64,000 nt of DNA from Blastobasis lacticolella (lineage: Eukaryota; Arthropoda; Insecta; Lepidoptera; Blastobasidae): the NCBI GenBank assembly GCA_905147135.1, contig LR990039.1, forward strand, positions 30,129,708 to 30,193,707, written 5' to 3'. Positions 21,365-32,439 of this stretch are shown in pieces; the stretch's first letter is position 1, and each line of letters opens with the position of its first letter. The translations under genes were made by a program, and so were the position numbers. Under the pieces are notes generated by a model, which had not been told where the DNA came from, made no database searches, and saw only the letters and a list, made by a program, of their open reading frames with translations.

Positions 21365-22774
21365 CCCGCCCGAAACTGATAAACTCTGATAAAGGAAAAC
21401 TGATTCTCCGACATTACTAGGGATGGTTCACGTAGCACGCCACGCAGCTAACGTAGACATTACTTGTCTGGCGTAAACTTTAGTTCATTTTTTTAGCACA
21501 TCCGCCTGGATTGTGATAAGATTTTTATTATCGTATATACCAAATTTTTTTATGTCGTATGTCAACTGAGGATCGCTACCCACCACCAACAATCAATTAA
21601 CTTCACCAGTGAAAATGAACGAGACTTGGCACCGCTATAAATGACAATATTGGTAAAACGAAATTATGTTCTGTAGCGCGACCACAAACGTCCATCGGTA
21701 ATGTTCATTAAACCCGGCCACGGGGTGATTGGAAAAAATAATTATTTGTACGCAATTCGTTCCAAGACGAGAGCGTACGCATACGGTACAAGCGAAATTA
21801 GTCTTCGACTCTATTGCAATACGAACCTCGAATGCGCGCTCCCAGCTACATCGATCTTTTCATGTTAATATTGACAATAAACGTGCAATCATGCAATCTC
21901 TATCTACAATTTTATTCAATTATCTAATAGTAGCATTACATACTGGTATCAGTAGCGCATTGATAAAAACACGCTAATGCTTTAGTACTACTTAGCTACG
22001 AGCTCTGTTACAGACAGCTTGAAGATTCGAAACAAAATTTTAGTTTTATTAACGTTTAATAGTAATAAAATAATACCAAACAAGCCACAAAACTGCGTAT
22101 CTGCTAATAGTTATACAAAGCGAGGCCTGTAACAGAATATTACTTACCTTAATAGGTACCTACTGAAAATGAAATCAGTGTTCGCCACATTTGATATTTA
22201 AACCAATCTACAAAGCAGAATCAAAGGTGAGGTATGTTCGTAGGTAAATATTCAAATAGAAAAATATCTAGTCCAACTTAAATGCTCACACAAGTCCTTG
22301 CCTCTCTTTATCAGTTTATCATTGTCGAATACATTGTAGTGAGTAAACATGACGAACGCCTTTGAATTCAAATGGTATTTCAACAGCGTTCCATTTATTA
22401 TCTGTAAACTACACCTACGAATTACTTATCTAATACTTTCGTTATGATATCGTCGCCTTCCTTGTATGTGTGATTTTGGCTGACGCGTCACGTTACATTT
22501 TTTCAACACTCTTGCTCAGGAAACTTTGTCACCAATTTAAGCTCATAATAATCGATATCTTGTTTTATTTTGATTGTCTGTACGCAGCAAGACAGTATTA
22601 TTTTAAACGAATACGAATTGTTTCAATAATTAATAATTATTGTGAACCATAATAATATCCAAAATGAGTACCTTTTCAGAGATATATTTCAGAAAGCTTA
22701 CTGGTGCATGGAAGATGTCGGTCAGCATTCAAAAACAAAATTCGCTATAAACTTAGAAAAACATTATGACAAGG
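21365..22774. other. Region between Ig genes B and A
   Basis: Holds the putative promoter of gene B (two atcagttt strings, initiator-like, within 60 bp of its ATG) and the 3' flank of gene A. No repeat or further gene was identified. Confidence 0.35.
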
Positions 22775-22937
22775 TTAGGTGCTCCGTCCGTATTCAGTGA
22801 TTATGGGGGCAGGACCTCCAGCGGTGTCGTTGTCCTTCTCGATTTCCACGAATATAGTGCCCAGGTGCAGGAGGTTGCCGTACCCAATGATCCTCCAAAA
22901 TCCGGCATCGTGCTTGGTTATGTTAGTCACCTCGTAC
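22775..22937 (-). CDS. Ig gene A exon 4 (second half of second Ig domain, stop)
   Basis: 163 bp from acceptor ttatttctacag to TAA. It reads YEVTNITKHDAGFWRIIGYG, LLHLGTIFVEIEKDNDTAG, then PIITEYGRST. The join with exon 3 gives HTCRYEV, matching NHCGYLL in gene B. Confidence 0.88.
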
Positions 22938-25900
22938 CTGTAGAAATAACAGGTTGTTGGAAAATAAAATCATCTTGAAGATGATTCCCACGTTTATACT
23001 CCACCTCTCACATTCAGTCGCCTAAATAGGCAGGTTTCATCACGACATTTTTCCTCACCCTAAGAGCATCGGTTAGTATTCAACTAATGTACATAGAAAG
23101 TCTTTGGTATATGGCGGCCGTGGGATTCGTACCCGGTACCTGTCGTTTACGAGTCAGTTACCTAAAACACTAAACCACCGACACTTCCAAGAATCACATA
23201 ACACTCCTCTTTTTGTGCCGGTAAAGCCTCCGGTAAACCAACGCGTTCAGCTTTTGGCCGCGGTGGCGATCAGTTCTATTGATGTTAGGCTTCAAACTGG
23301 CGCGCGGTGGCGGTCTTTAGTATTCGGCAATCGCCACCGCGGACGAAGGCTAGACGCGCTGGGTTACTCAGACCTTCTAGACTGTGAGGGTGCTGTAGGT
23401 TATCCTACGTCATCCAGTTCAAGAAAAAATCCACTTTGTAGTGATAGTAGACGTTTAGGAGGACCACAAAACGTTGGTCTAGCCGTGCACGGACCGGCAC
23501 AAAAAAACATTTTCGCTTTTCAGCCAGATTGGAGTCAAATTGGTCGATTCATACGCCGTAGGTTACGGCGCCCTCACAGCCAATTCTCAAAACTACGCAC
23601 CGGCAAGTGTGGAGGTCCAGCTTTCGCTCCTTGTAGAAGTGGCCGATGCTGCCCACGGGCACGACCAGGTCGCACTTGGTGATGTCCGGTATCGGGTACG
23701 GGAACCCGACCGTGAAATTTCTACCCTCGCGCACGATCAACCGGATGACTTCCAGGTCGGTCCTGTCTGAGGAACAGGACATGTCATCATCACAGCCCGT
23801 AACAGTCCACTGCAAGATTGAGGGCCTCTCCCACGAAAAGGGAGGTTATTGCCACAATCTCCACGCTTGGCAGGCGAGTTGGAGATCGCAGTGTTTAAAT
23901 ATAACAATGGAAAATGCTGCTGCCCATTTTCCAGACTACGGAGACTCTTGATTTTTTGCTTCAAAAACATTAGTCGCCTTGTACGACACCCATGAGCGTA
24001 AGGGGTTGGTGCTATTCTACTCTGCCGGACACCACACGGCCAACAGGACATGTACCACATTGTAATTAGCAGCATCCAAAAATATTGGAAAGTTAGCTAC
24101 CTAGACTGGCAAATTTGTTTTTGCTCTGTGGCTGTATAATAGGCATAGGCTCGTATCAGTTATGCCTCACGAAATTAATTCCTATTTACTTTAACCGTTT
24201 TCGAGTAACCAATCATCATCATCATCGTCTTAGCGCTTATCCCGGCCTCTGCCAAGGTCCGCTTTCCTACTTATTCTCCTCCAATTCGCCCGGTCTTCGG
24301 CATCCTCTGGCTCTCGCATTCGACTCAGCAAAGTCAATCCATCGCTTCTTGGGTCGCCCACGGGGCCTCTTTCCTGATACCGGCAGGTTCAGATACCTAT
24401 TTCCTACGTATCCCTGAGGCTTACGCAACACGTGACCAAACCAGCGCAGACGAGCCTCATCGATCATATCTGCGATATCCCTCCCGCCAAGGCTGCCACG
24501 GACGTACTTGTTACGTATTCGATCGAGTCGCGTAACTCCGCACCGCAGCATCTTCATTCGTTGGCGTGGAGTTCGCGAACCATGTCAGCCATAGAGTATT
24601 ACCGGTCTAATTATTCTCTTGTATATACGCCCTTTGAGCTTTACTGGGTATTTAGGGTCACAGGTGACAGCCGGGAGTTCCCGCCGATTGGCCCAAGCTG
24701 CAGAGATTCGGAACTTGACATCAGGGCCGTTATCGCCGGACTCGTGCATCATGGATTCGAGGTATTTGGATTCGTCTGTCACGGCTGTTTTAGGAGTCGT
24801 CTGCACAAGCTCGCTCTCAGCGATACGCCTAGATGCTACTGCGGAGATTCAGACGAAACCAGAGATCTCATCCTTTGGGTATGCAGCCTGTACGAAGACT
24901 TGAGAAAATCCATGTTCCAAGACTTGGTAGCAAGTAAGGAAAACTTTTCGTTGTTCAGTATGTTCGCACACGAGTGGCATAAGAGAAGGCGTCAACTAGA
25001 ACTCGTCAACCGAAGTCGTCCCTAAACTGTGGCGTACAGGGGAGAAGTGACATCGAAGGGACAAGGATAAACATAATTTGTAGGGAGTGAAGAAAGTGCG
25101 CGTTTTCGAAAGAGCCTCCGGCAAGTACAGTGCGCACCTCCCGTGATTCGCTCCGTATACCGAGAGGTGAGCAGGAGCATGGGTTGGTGGTGGGTTTGTC
25201 CTATTGACAGCTTCATTACCTACAAGGATGGTTTCCGGATCTGCGCTGCAGCTGGCCATATACTCAGTTTTGGCGACATTCAACTTCAAACCACCGTTTT
25301 CTAGCACATCCTTCCACGTTTTTACTCTGGTCTCAAGATCCTGACTAAGCTTGCTCACCAGTACAATGTCGTCAGCGTATTTCATAAGCCAAGGAGGCAT
25401 GTCCTGAATTTCCGCTGAGAGGGCATCGAGCACAATGCAAAATAAGTAAGAGCTCAGCATTGAACCCTGGTGAACTCCCACAGTAATCGGGAAGTTTTAG
25501 TATGGCCTACGATGGTTTTGACGACGGCTCCAGTATTGGCATAAATATCCTGTATAATTCTAATGTACGCTTCGGGCACATACTTTGACCTCAGAGCCCA
25601 TCAAATTATCTCCCGAGGGATACTGTCGAAAGCCCTCTCTGCAGGGGTTGATTCTTACTACAGTGAAATACGCGTTAGGTATAAGCCCCGTGGCTACGAT
25701 CCTATTGAATAGTTCAGTGAGCAAGAGTACGACTCGGGTGCCCATTGCTTTCTATGGGTATTTCGTCATGGCCACTAGCTTTCCCGGTCTTCAGTTGGGC
25801 CAGAGACCTCTCCACCTCGTCAGGGGTAATCGGGCTTATCAAGCCAAGATTTGCAGGAAGCTGTGGTGGTGGCACGTGGTTGTTGGCCTCGTTAGACAGT

Positions 25901-28216
25901 TCCTTGAAATGACAGCACCAACGGTCTTTGAGAAAATTTGCACTTGTAAGCAACATGCCGTCTACACCATTTATGGCCACACACTTTATCACATCTAAAT
26001 TGGCTCGACTCCGCGACGTTGCCAGCTGGTAGACGAGCTGAGCGAGTCTGGCCCTCCACAGAATCCAGCACGTCGTAGAGTGGAGCGAGCTGAGCCGATC
26101 GCGTTTTTGACACCTCCTTATCCGCAGGTGAGTTACTGTGCTGAAATTTTTTGAAACATGTCTTTTTGTTCCTAACTGCTTCCTGCACCTCACTATTCCA
26201 CCATCCGGTGTCCTTGTCAATTCTTACCCCGCCTTTAGACGTACTTTAGTACTGTTCGTCCGAGTTAGAGGATGGGCTTTTGCAAATGGTTTTTAGAGTC
26301 CACCACTTAATGGACGGCTTGCAACGTTGTGCAGTAGGTCGTCTACTGCTCACTCGGACATCCATGACAAGGACTCGGTTGCTGTGCAGTGAGGCATTCC
26401 CCCTGGATGATCTTGCACTGGGATACATGGGACTTCGGAGCAGCAGATAATCGATCTGTGATTGGTGCGGGCCACTGTTATAGTTAGTGATGTACTTTAG
26501 TATTATGGCTATACAGCTCTTGTTTTTACTAGTTTTGTAATATCTCTAGATGTACGAGGTCATTATGATGAACATTCTGTTCATGGTTTTCGGTATGTTC
26601 ACGAATATAGTTCACACTGCCGCCGCTAGATGGCGCTGCAGTACTTTTACACCGCGGTATCGAAATGTTCCGGTGTGTGTGTGTGATTTTTATTATACGA
26701 GCTTACGTCTTGGAACAGTTGTTTCATTTTATGATCGCTGGTACCGGGATTGGTTTTTTGGGATACTTAATAATAATAAAAATAGTTTATTACATCTATC
26801 TCACACATGGCACAGTACATTTGGTCATAATAACATGGCATAATACAGCTTACAAGAAACAATGAGAAAGGGACAATACTATCGTTACTTCATTACCTGT
26901 GCCATAAGGAGACGTGCAACGGGGCCACACTCAGCATAAGCCACGGCTGACGCCATGGCGCTGGTTTTCAGTGTGCCCCTCAGTGAAGCACGGACGTAAG
27001 TGATTTCACATGCCAGTAATAAATAAAAATAAAAATACTTATCTACAAAATACTATAGGTACATAATATAAATTGAATTCTAAATATATAAATTGTAGTT
27101 TGTAAAGTGGTGAGTGCCTACGTATTGCGGAGTGTATAAAATTATACGACTAATTTTAAAAGACACGAACGTCGCGCGTCGGTCTGGAACAAAGCCATCT
27201 AACCACATCCGTGTACCTACCTACATTTTTCCCCGGTCGCCATACACCTATATCACGCTCTCATTTAAATAGAAAATTGCAATAAATTAAAATTATAAAA
27301 CAAATTATACGATTCAACATTAATTAAACCTTAAAGTCCCTAGACACTATGAACAGACAATTATTACAATCACGTAGGTAGGCAAGCTTCTTTAGATAAT
27401 CCAAAGATCAATCGAGCTTATTAATTTCCTAAGATCAAAATTAGGTACACACCTAGACTAAATAGTGCTCTGTCAAGGCCAGGAAATGTCAGAATATTTT
27501 ACACTTTCGGTGCATGTAGATACCTAATACTTAGCGCTGTTAGCCAAGCAATCCGTCTCAGCTTATCTCAAAGAGAGACTATGTACTTACAACTCAATTA
27601 GTTACCGTAAAACTTACCTGTTAGTTTAACAGATATTTTCTGACGAATTTCTAACCAATCGCTGTTGTTGTTGTTATAAATGGTTAGCAGCCATTCGCCA
27701 TGATCTTCCTCGTCTAGGGGCCCAATGATGAACTCATTCGTGGTCATTTCCCCCAGTTTCTCGCCGACTATATCGGAGGAGTTGACCGAGCAGCCGTAGT
27801 TCGCGTTGAACACTTTGTAGAGTTTATAGCCCTTTCTGACCACCACGGACGAGGGCTGCTCCGAGAATTGTATGTGGTATTCGGCAGACTCATAATCGTC
27901 AGGTACTTTTGGCAGTTGTATGTTCAGCTTAGTGACCTTCCCGTTCGGCCTGGTCAGGTAGTACTGCGAGTCCCCACCCGGGACCAGCGGCGCCGTGATT
28001 ATCACCATGTCACTCCGGTCGCACGCCAGATCAAGTGTCTCCAGCTCTCTGTGGAATTTCGCTAAAACACAAGTGGAACCTTCATATCTTTTCAATGCTT
28101 TTCTATTAATCTTCATAGAATTACGTACGGACTATGCGCGGCAATACTCTCTCTTGTAGCAAGGTCACGCAGAAGGCACCGGTCACTGCCATCATGAAAG
28201 CGTACCACGCGAACAT
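22775..28216 (-). CDS. Ig gene A: secreted protein with two divergent Ig-like domains
   Basis: Exons 28129-28216, 27618-28061, 23601-23766 and 22775-22937 join in phase (1, 1, 2) to give 286 residues. The signal region is MFAWYAFMMAVTGAFC. Domain 1 is about residues 31-177 (C43, YYLTRPNG, C120, DHGEWLLTIY). Domain 2 is about 180-262 (C209, C232, NIT, HDAGFWRIIGYG). A polar tail ends at TAA, and no membrane segment was seen. In both domains the Cys normally following DxGxW is missing; each domain has a pair at other positions instead. Sequons include NSS, NFT, NIT and NDT. It is paralogous to gene B, head-to-tail on the same strand. Intron 2 holds an RTE relic and intron 3 a SINE. A secreted binding role is inference. 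Confidence 0.8.
22985..23190 (-). mobile_element. tRNA-headed SINE (family 3), minus copy
   Basis: On the minus strand: 'ggtggtttagtgttttagg' (A-box side), 'ggtaccgggtacgaatccc' (worn B-box), then the body with 'accgatgctcttagggtgag' and 'cctgcctatttaggcgactg'. It sits in gene A intron 3. Confidence 0.75.
23240..23361. repeat. Fold-back element around ccgcggtggcgat
   Basis: Arms of about 31 bp with a perfect 13-bp core, ccgcggtggcgat (23258-23270), inverted at 23330-23342. Likely a small MITE in gene A intron 3. Confidence 0.6.
23601..23766 (-). CDS. Ig gene A exon 3 (first half of second Ig domain)
   Basis: 166 bp, phase 1 in, phase 2 out. The acceptor is cctgttcctcag and the donor CG|GTGCGT. 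It reads RTDLEVIRLIVREGRNFTVG, DITKCDLVVPVGS, then KERKLDLHTC. A SINE is inserted 18 bp upstream of its first base. Confidence 0.88.
23785..24041 (-). mobile_element. SINE-like retroelement, family 2, copy 2, at an exon border
   Basis: A near-complete reverse-complement copy of 10764-11019. A perfect 12-bp duplication, aacaggacatgt, flanks it (23773-23784 and 24042-24053). Its insertion point is 18 bp from the first base of gene A exon 3. Confidence 0.9.
24190..26500 (-). mobile_element. RTE-like LINE, 5'-truncated and inactivated
   Basis: In order on the minus strand: endonuclease end (QIDYLLLRSPM...), linker with GWWNSEVQEAVRNKKTCFKK, LKTGKASGHDEIP, RT core GVHQGSMLSSYLF and MKYADDIVLVSKL, then KYLESMMHESGD, IYKRIIRPVILYG, GVTRLDRIRNKYVRGS and LRWFGHVLRKP...RGRPKKRW. 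A (gat)n 3' tail lies near 24215. Frames are broken and a segment around 25020-25200 is scrambled. It lies in gene A intron 2. Confidence 0.88.
26762..27030 (-). mobile_element. Possible retroelement 3' UTR
   Basis: The left border 'aataataataaaaatagttt' (T/A-rich tail on the minus strand) followed by non-coding, moderately G+C-rich sequence resembles LINE 3' UTRs. No coding part is visible. Confidence 0.3.
27618..28061 (-). CDS. Ig gene A exon 2 (first Ig-like domain)
   Basis: 444 bp, phase 1 in and out, acceptor cttgtgttttag, donor G|GTAAGT. It reads ELETLDLACDRSDMVIITAP, SQYYLTRPNGKVTKLNI, NANYGCSVNSSD, then FIIGPLDEEDHGEWLL. Confidence 0.9.
28129..28216 (-). CDS. Ig gene A exon 1 (signal peptide)
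   Basis: 29 codons plus one base. The hydrophobic stretch AWYAFMMAVTGAFCVTLL precedes a basic tail. The donor is C|GTACGT, acceptable but not ideal. The phase matches exon 2 and makes Pro30. Another upstream candidate (GTG TGG.. at 28436) has no ATG and a stop just before it. Confidence 0.6.
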
Positions 28217-28449
28217 GTAGCGAGGAAAAACTACTTTTCCGTGCGCGCACATGATTCGCTACGCTTTTGCGGCAGGACTGATAAGGAATACATTTAACGT
28301 TACATGACATACAAACAAAAATTTTCGTTTGTAACTGACAAATAAATATTTGTGAGACTAATAAATACTTTTTCAAATCCTTACCAGTTACAAAAATTCG
28401 TAGTGATACACAAAACACTTTCAAATAACGCCACACCTATGCACTGCAT

Positions 28450-29055
28450 GTAAACAAAATATTTACTTGCCACAGGTGGTTTTCACGTACACTGACGCAA
28501 CGTCAAGGCTTCACTTTATTTTATATTTTATGGATAGCTGAGCGGTTCTCGTGGTAAATATGATTTTAATCTTAATAATGATTGGTATAATTTTGAGGTT
28601 AAGTACAAGAGTCAAAAGACAGGTAATTGGTAAAGTGAGGAGTCTTCGAAGCCCTCAAGCACGAAGATCAGTTACAGTTGTTCTGTTGGAAAATATAAAT
28701 AGAGTTTCAGTCATTTGATTTCTGTCCTAAACTAATGGAACCGCGATTAATATTTTACTATGTAGCGTAAAACAAGATACCACATGTAACTCTCCACAGC
28801 GTGTTAGTCAAACGTCAAATTGATAGTTTCATAAATCATAACCACTTGGTACATCAGTGATTAATTTACCGGTCTAGTAGTCTGGCACCTATACTACAAG
28901 CGCTTTGCTTAGTTTGGGCTAGATGGCGCTGTGTGAATTTGTCCAATCATTTGTTAATTTACTTTAGTTTGACGTAGGTAGTTTGATTTCGCCTTTTATA
29001 CGTATCTTTTTATTTTATATTATTATTACGAGGGCCGATCCCATTAATCCGCTTG
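28450..29055. other. Intergenic, upstream of Ig gene A
   Basis: A+T-rich. An initiator-like tcagt lies at 28277-28281, about 60 bp upstream of the gene A ATG. Nothing else was recognised. Confidence 0.3.
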
Positions 29056-29059
29056 TGAA

Positions 29060-29380
29060 GGAATGCTCATATCCTATCCACCCTCTACAATATCCTTCAC
29101 AATCCATCTGCTCCTTCATATCTCCGTGATCAGTTCCATTTCTCCCGTCCACAAGACAAACCCTGTCGATCCAGTGTAAGATCCTTATTAGCAATTCCTA
29201 TCCAGCATTCCGATTTCTATTCCTTCTCCTTCACTGTTCATGCTGCAAGACTTTGGAATTCTCTTCCGCATGAGGTGCGTGATAGCCAGTCTATTGCCAT
29301 ATTCAAAAAGCGTGTAAAAGAGTTTTATCTATCAGAGGGTGCTCCTAATTTATAGATAATGCCTGTATGTAGTATATATT
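29060..29380 (+). mobile_element. LINE 3' end (CR1/jockey-like), ARLWNS family, copy 2
   Basis: The plus frame reads SYLRDQFHFSRPQ, FYSFSFTVHAARLWNSLPHE, then IAIFKKRVKEFYLSE. This is the same protein end as at 17625. Confidence 0.8.
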
Positions 29381-29516
29381 ATTATTATATTATAAAAGTG
29401 TCAATTGTTTTTTATCGCAAAGTGAAGTTCGTCGTCTATAGTAAAAATTGAATTAACACGAAAATAATAAATGTTGATTATTTTTTAAGATTTTAACTGT
29501 TCACTGTCTCCGCCCT

Positions 29517-30475
29517 GCTCGTCTACAAAAGGATTTTTAAAGGGAAGCACCTCATTTGAGCACCGCAAGGCACGTGGCCGTGTTTCTCTCCATTATGAAA
29601 CTCGTGAAGGTCGGCCCTCAACTGCGATCACTGAGGAAAATGTGGCTTCTGTCAAGCAACTAATTGACGAAAACGTGTAAGTTAGAAAACTTTGTTGCCT
29701 CTGCATTACTCATAAACTCACCCCAGAACAAAAACGGACTCGAGTTGATTGGTGTAAAAATGTGTAAAAGGTCCGGTCAACCCAGCCTACATGACCAATG
29801 TCATTAGAAAGGATTTTTCATTTTCTACAACTTTTACTATGGCTACAACTCTCGAATCGCTGTGGGAAAAAAGTTATGGTCAATTATAGTAAATCTTCGA
29901 TTTGTACTGGAAAATTGGGCCTATATAACCACTTTTTCTCACAGCGATTCGAGAATTGTCGTAATAGTAAAAGTTGTAGAAAATTAATAATCCTTTCTAT
30001 AGGCTGGGGTCCTTACATTTTAACTCCTTTTTTGTTAACGTGCGATCACGGACGTTCACGACGTGACAGGAGATGTAACATGGATATATTGTAACATGCC
30101 GTTCGGAAAGGAATAGTTTTGTGTTCGGGTGTTTGAAGGCGACAGTAAACCAACAAAATTGAGGCAGTCGAGATGCGCAAGCAAAGAATTTTTTCGCGTT
30201 TTTATTTCTCCCGGATCTGTCCGCTCGATCCTACTTAAGAACAAAATGCCTACAGTTAATGCTGAGTGTTACACAACTATTTGATTGCGCAGTGTCTTTG
30301 AAAAAGGTAAGTAAAAACGACCAAGAAGTCGCATCCAAGACAATGCTTTGGCGCACACCGCGAATAATAAAAAGTAATATTGGGCTTCTGAAAAGGTAGA
30401 GCTAGTGACCCATGCCGCACATGGTCCACATCTAGCATCATCCGATTTCTTAATTTTCCCATAACTATAATATTT
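29517..30475 (+). mobile_element. Mariner transposase relic, interrupted
   Basis: Peptides in mariner order on the plus strand: SFEHRKARGRVSLHYETREG, RPSTAITEENVASVKQLIDE, LTPEQKRTRVDWCKN, GDVTWIYCNMPFGKE, VFEGDSKPTKLRQSR, NAECYTTI, then DNALAHTA and HLASSDFLIFP, the worn catalytic-Asp regions. Stops and frameshifts make it dead. A 234-bp hairpin sits inside it. Confidence 0.85.
29779..30012. mobile_element. Long hairpin (MITE-like) inside the mariner relic
   Basis: Left arm 29779-29877 and right arm about 29931-30012 pair through cccagccta/taggctggg, agaaaggatt, cattttctacaacttttact and tctcgaatcgctgtg, around a short loop. It lies between the mariner DWCKN and GDVTWIY parts. Confidence 0.85.
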
Positions 30476-30519
30476 GATGCACAGACATAACAGACTAAAC
30501 ACAAATCACAAATATTCCC

Positions 30520-32179
30520 TGTTCGCTCACTCTACAATGATTATGAATCTTGCTATCCCGTTTTTTCGTCTATTCAAATAAGCTCTAAGAAAATGACGCG
30601 CGCAATGTTTTGAACGTTCGACATGTTGCTCAAGCTAACAATGACCTAGCGTTTCTTATGAAACATCGGTGTAAATTTTATAATTTCCTAATAAAAAAAA
30701 AGTGTAATTTAGTACACATTTATATGAAAGCGCAAAGTATGGAAATACATCTGGATTATATTTTCATCGGTAAGTAAACATTCGTAAGCGGCGATCGGGA
30801 ATCAATTTTTGAAATTGTGACAAAAATATGCATTGTAATAGTGTGAATTTACAATAATTGAAATGCTTTACCTTAAAACAACATGCCATTAAAGGCAAAT
30901 TTAAAATTATTGGCATGTTGAGTAATATTTCGGTGTAAGTACTATAATATTTTGATGTTAACAAGGTCAGATTTAGTATTCATTGTATAGAATTTTAATA
31001 CTCAAATCTTGTAAACTTGTGACCGCTAGGTCCACAATTTTATGTGTATAATAGGGTTTCATGCCAAAAATGTACCTAAAAGACATTTTAAATGTTCAGA
31101 TATTTTATGAAATAACTTAATGGATTAATAGCGTATTTACGTTTATTTACATTTATTTGTTTTTCTAGGTTTCATAAAGACCAGACATGGTGATGTCTGG
31201 GTTGCAAATTGGAAGTGCTGTGTTGTAAACATTTTGAAGAACAAGATAATAAGTTGATGCAAGTCCCTTCTGTCCTGGTGCATCATCATTATTTGAATTT
31301 TTAGTAAAAATAAAGAATATGCTGCCTGTTTAATATATGAATGTATAGGCCTTTTAATTTGTTTTTTTTATACTATATCCTTTAAAGGGCAACATATACA
31401 ACTTATTGTGAAGTCACATAGGCCAACCTGTAGACAATAAAGACGTTTCTAACGATAAGTAAGTAGGTACCCACTTAGTTTAGAAGTGATGAGGCAACAA
31501 ATAAACATTGATACCGGTCAAAATCATAACCCTCCTTTTTGCAAAAGCAAGCACTGCCGATTCACGGTATGTTGGTTCGACAGATCAAAAACACGGTGGT
31601 GGGTATCAAGGTGTGGGTTTGATTGACTAAAAACCTTTTATTATAATGACAATATTAAATTATAAAGAATAGTTTAAAAAAATAACGAAGTCACCCGGAG
31701 CGAAATACCACCAGTCAGATTTGTTTGTGTTCGTTACGAGTAGATATTCGTAGCAAAATATAACTTATATGCAGATGTGCTGCCTTATTCCGTCCCTGCA
31801 TTTGCCTTAGTGTGGGTGTTATAGATATGTGTGACATTTTGTCACGAATTGAAACTCGGTATGTTCTCTCTGCTTCTGTAGATAAAAAATTTTCTCTATG
31901 ATTTGATGAGAGGTTTGACATTTACAGGGCCGGAAGAGACCGTGATAGCTTTCAAACAGCACATGAAAAACATGCCGTCAGGGGCCCTAGTTTTGCGTGA
32001 GCAACGTGACACGTGAGCGCTTGCGTACGCTATCTATCTCTTTCACACTCGTGGTAAGTTGTTAGAGATAGAAAAGACAAGCATTAGAATGCGAGCACTC
32101 TCGTGGATGCGAGCGGTTTCAAAAATAGCTTTAAAATGTAATGGAGATTACTTCGAAAACAGCAAATATTTGTTTAATT
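30520..32179. other. Intergenic, no gene identified
   Basis: A+T-rich. The longest frames (30764-30964 and 31715-31921, both minus) have no recognisable family. Confidence 0.35.
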
Positions 32180-32433
32180 CATCATCACAGCCCATAACAC
32201 TGCAGGGCTTAGGGCCTCTCCCACGAAAGGGGAAGTTATTGCCATAATCTCCACGCTTAGCAGGCGTGTTGGAGATCGCAGTGATTAATATATAACAATG
32301 GAAAACACTGCTGCCCATTTTCCAGCCATCGGAGATTCTAGATCTATTGCCTCGAAAACATTACTCGCTTTGTACGACACCCACGAGTGTTAGGGGTTGG
32401 TGTTATTCTACTCTTCCGAACACCACAGCGCCA
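32180..32433 (-). mobile_element. SINE-like retroelement, family 2, copy 3
   Basis: Reverse-complement copy from catcatcacagcccataac to accccttac-type blocks. No clear target duplication could be read. Confidence 0.85.
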
Positions 32434-32439
32434 ATTTTA

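Noticed and set aside
27868..28065. Plus-strand frames over the Ig exons (also 15326-15823, 23104-23770, 14177-14505)
   Set aside because: They are antisense shadows of the minus-strand exons, with no motifs or splice context.
28385..28449. Alternative first exon for Ig gene A (hydrophobic ...LKVFCVSLRIFV frame before G|GTAAGG)
   Set aside because: That frame has no ATG and a TAG directly before its GTG start. The ATG upstream is in another frame and would end in the wrong phase.
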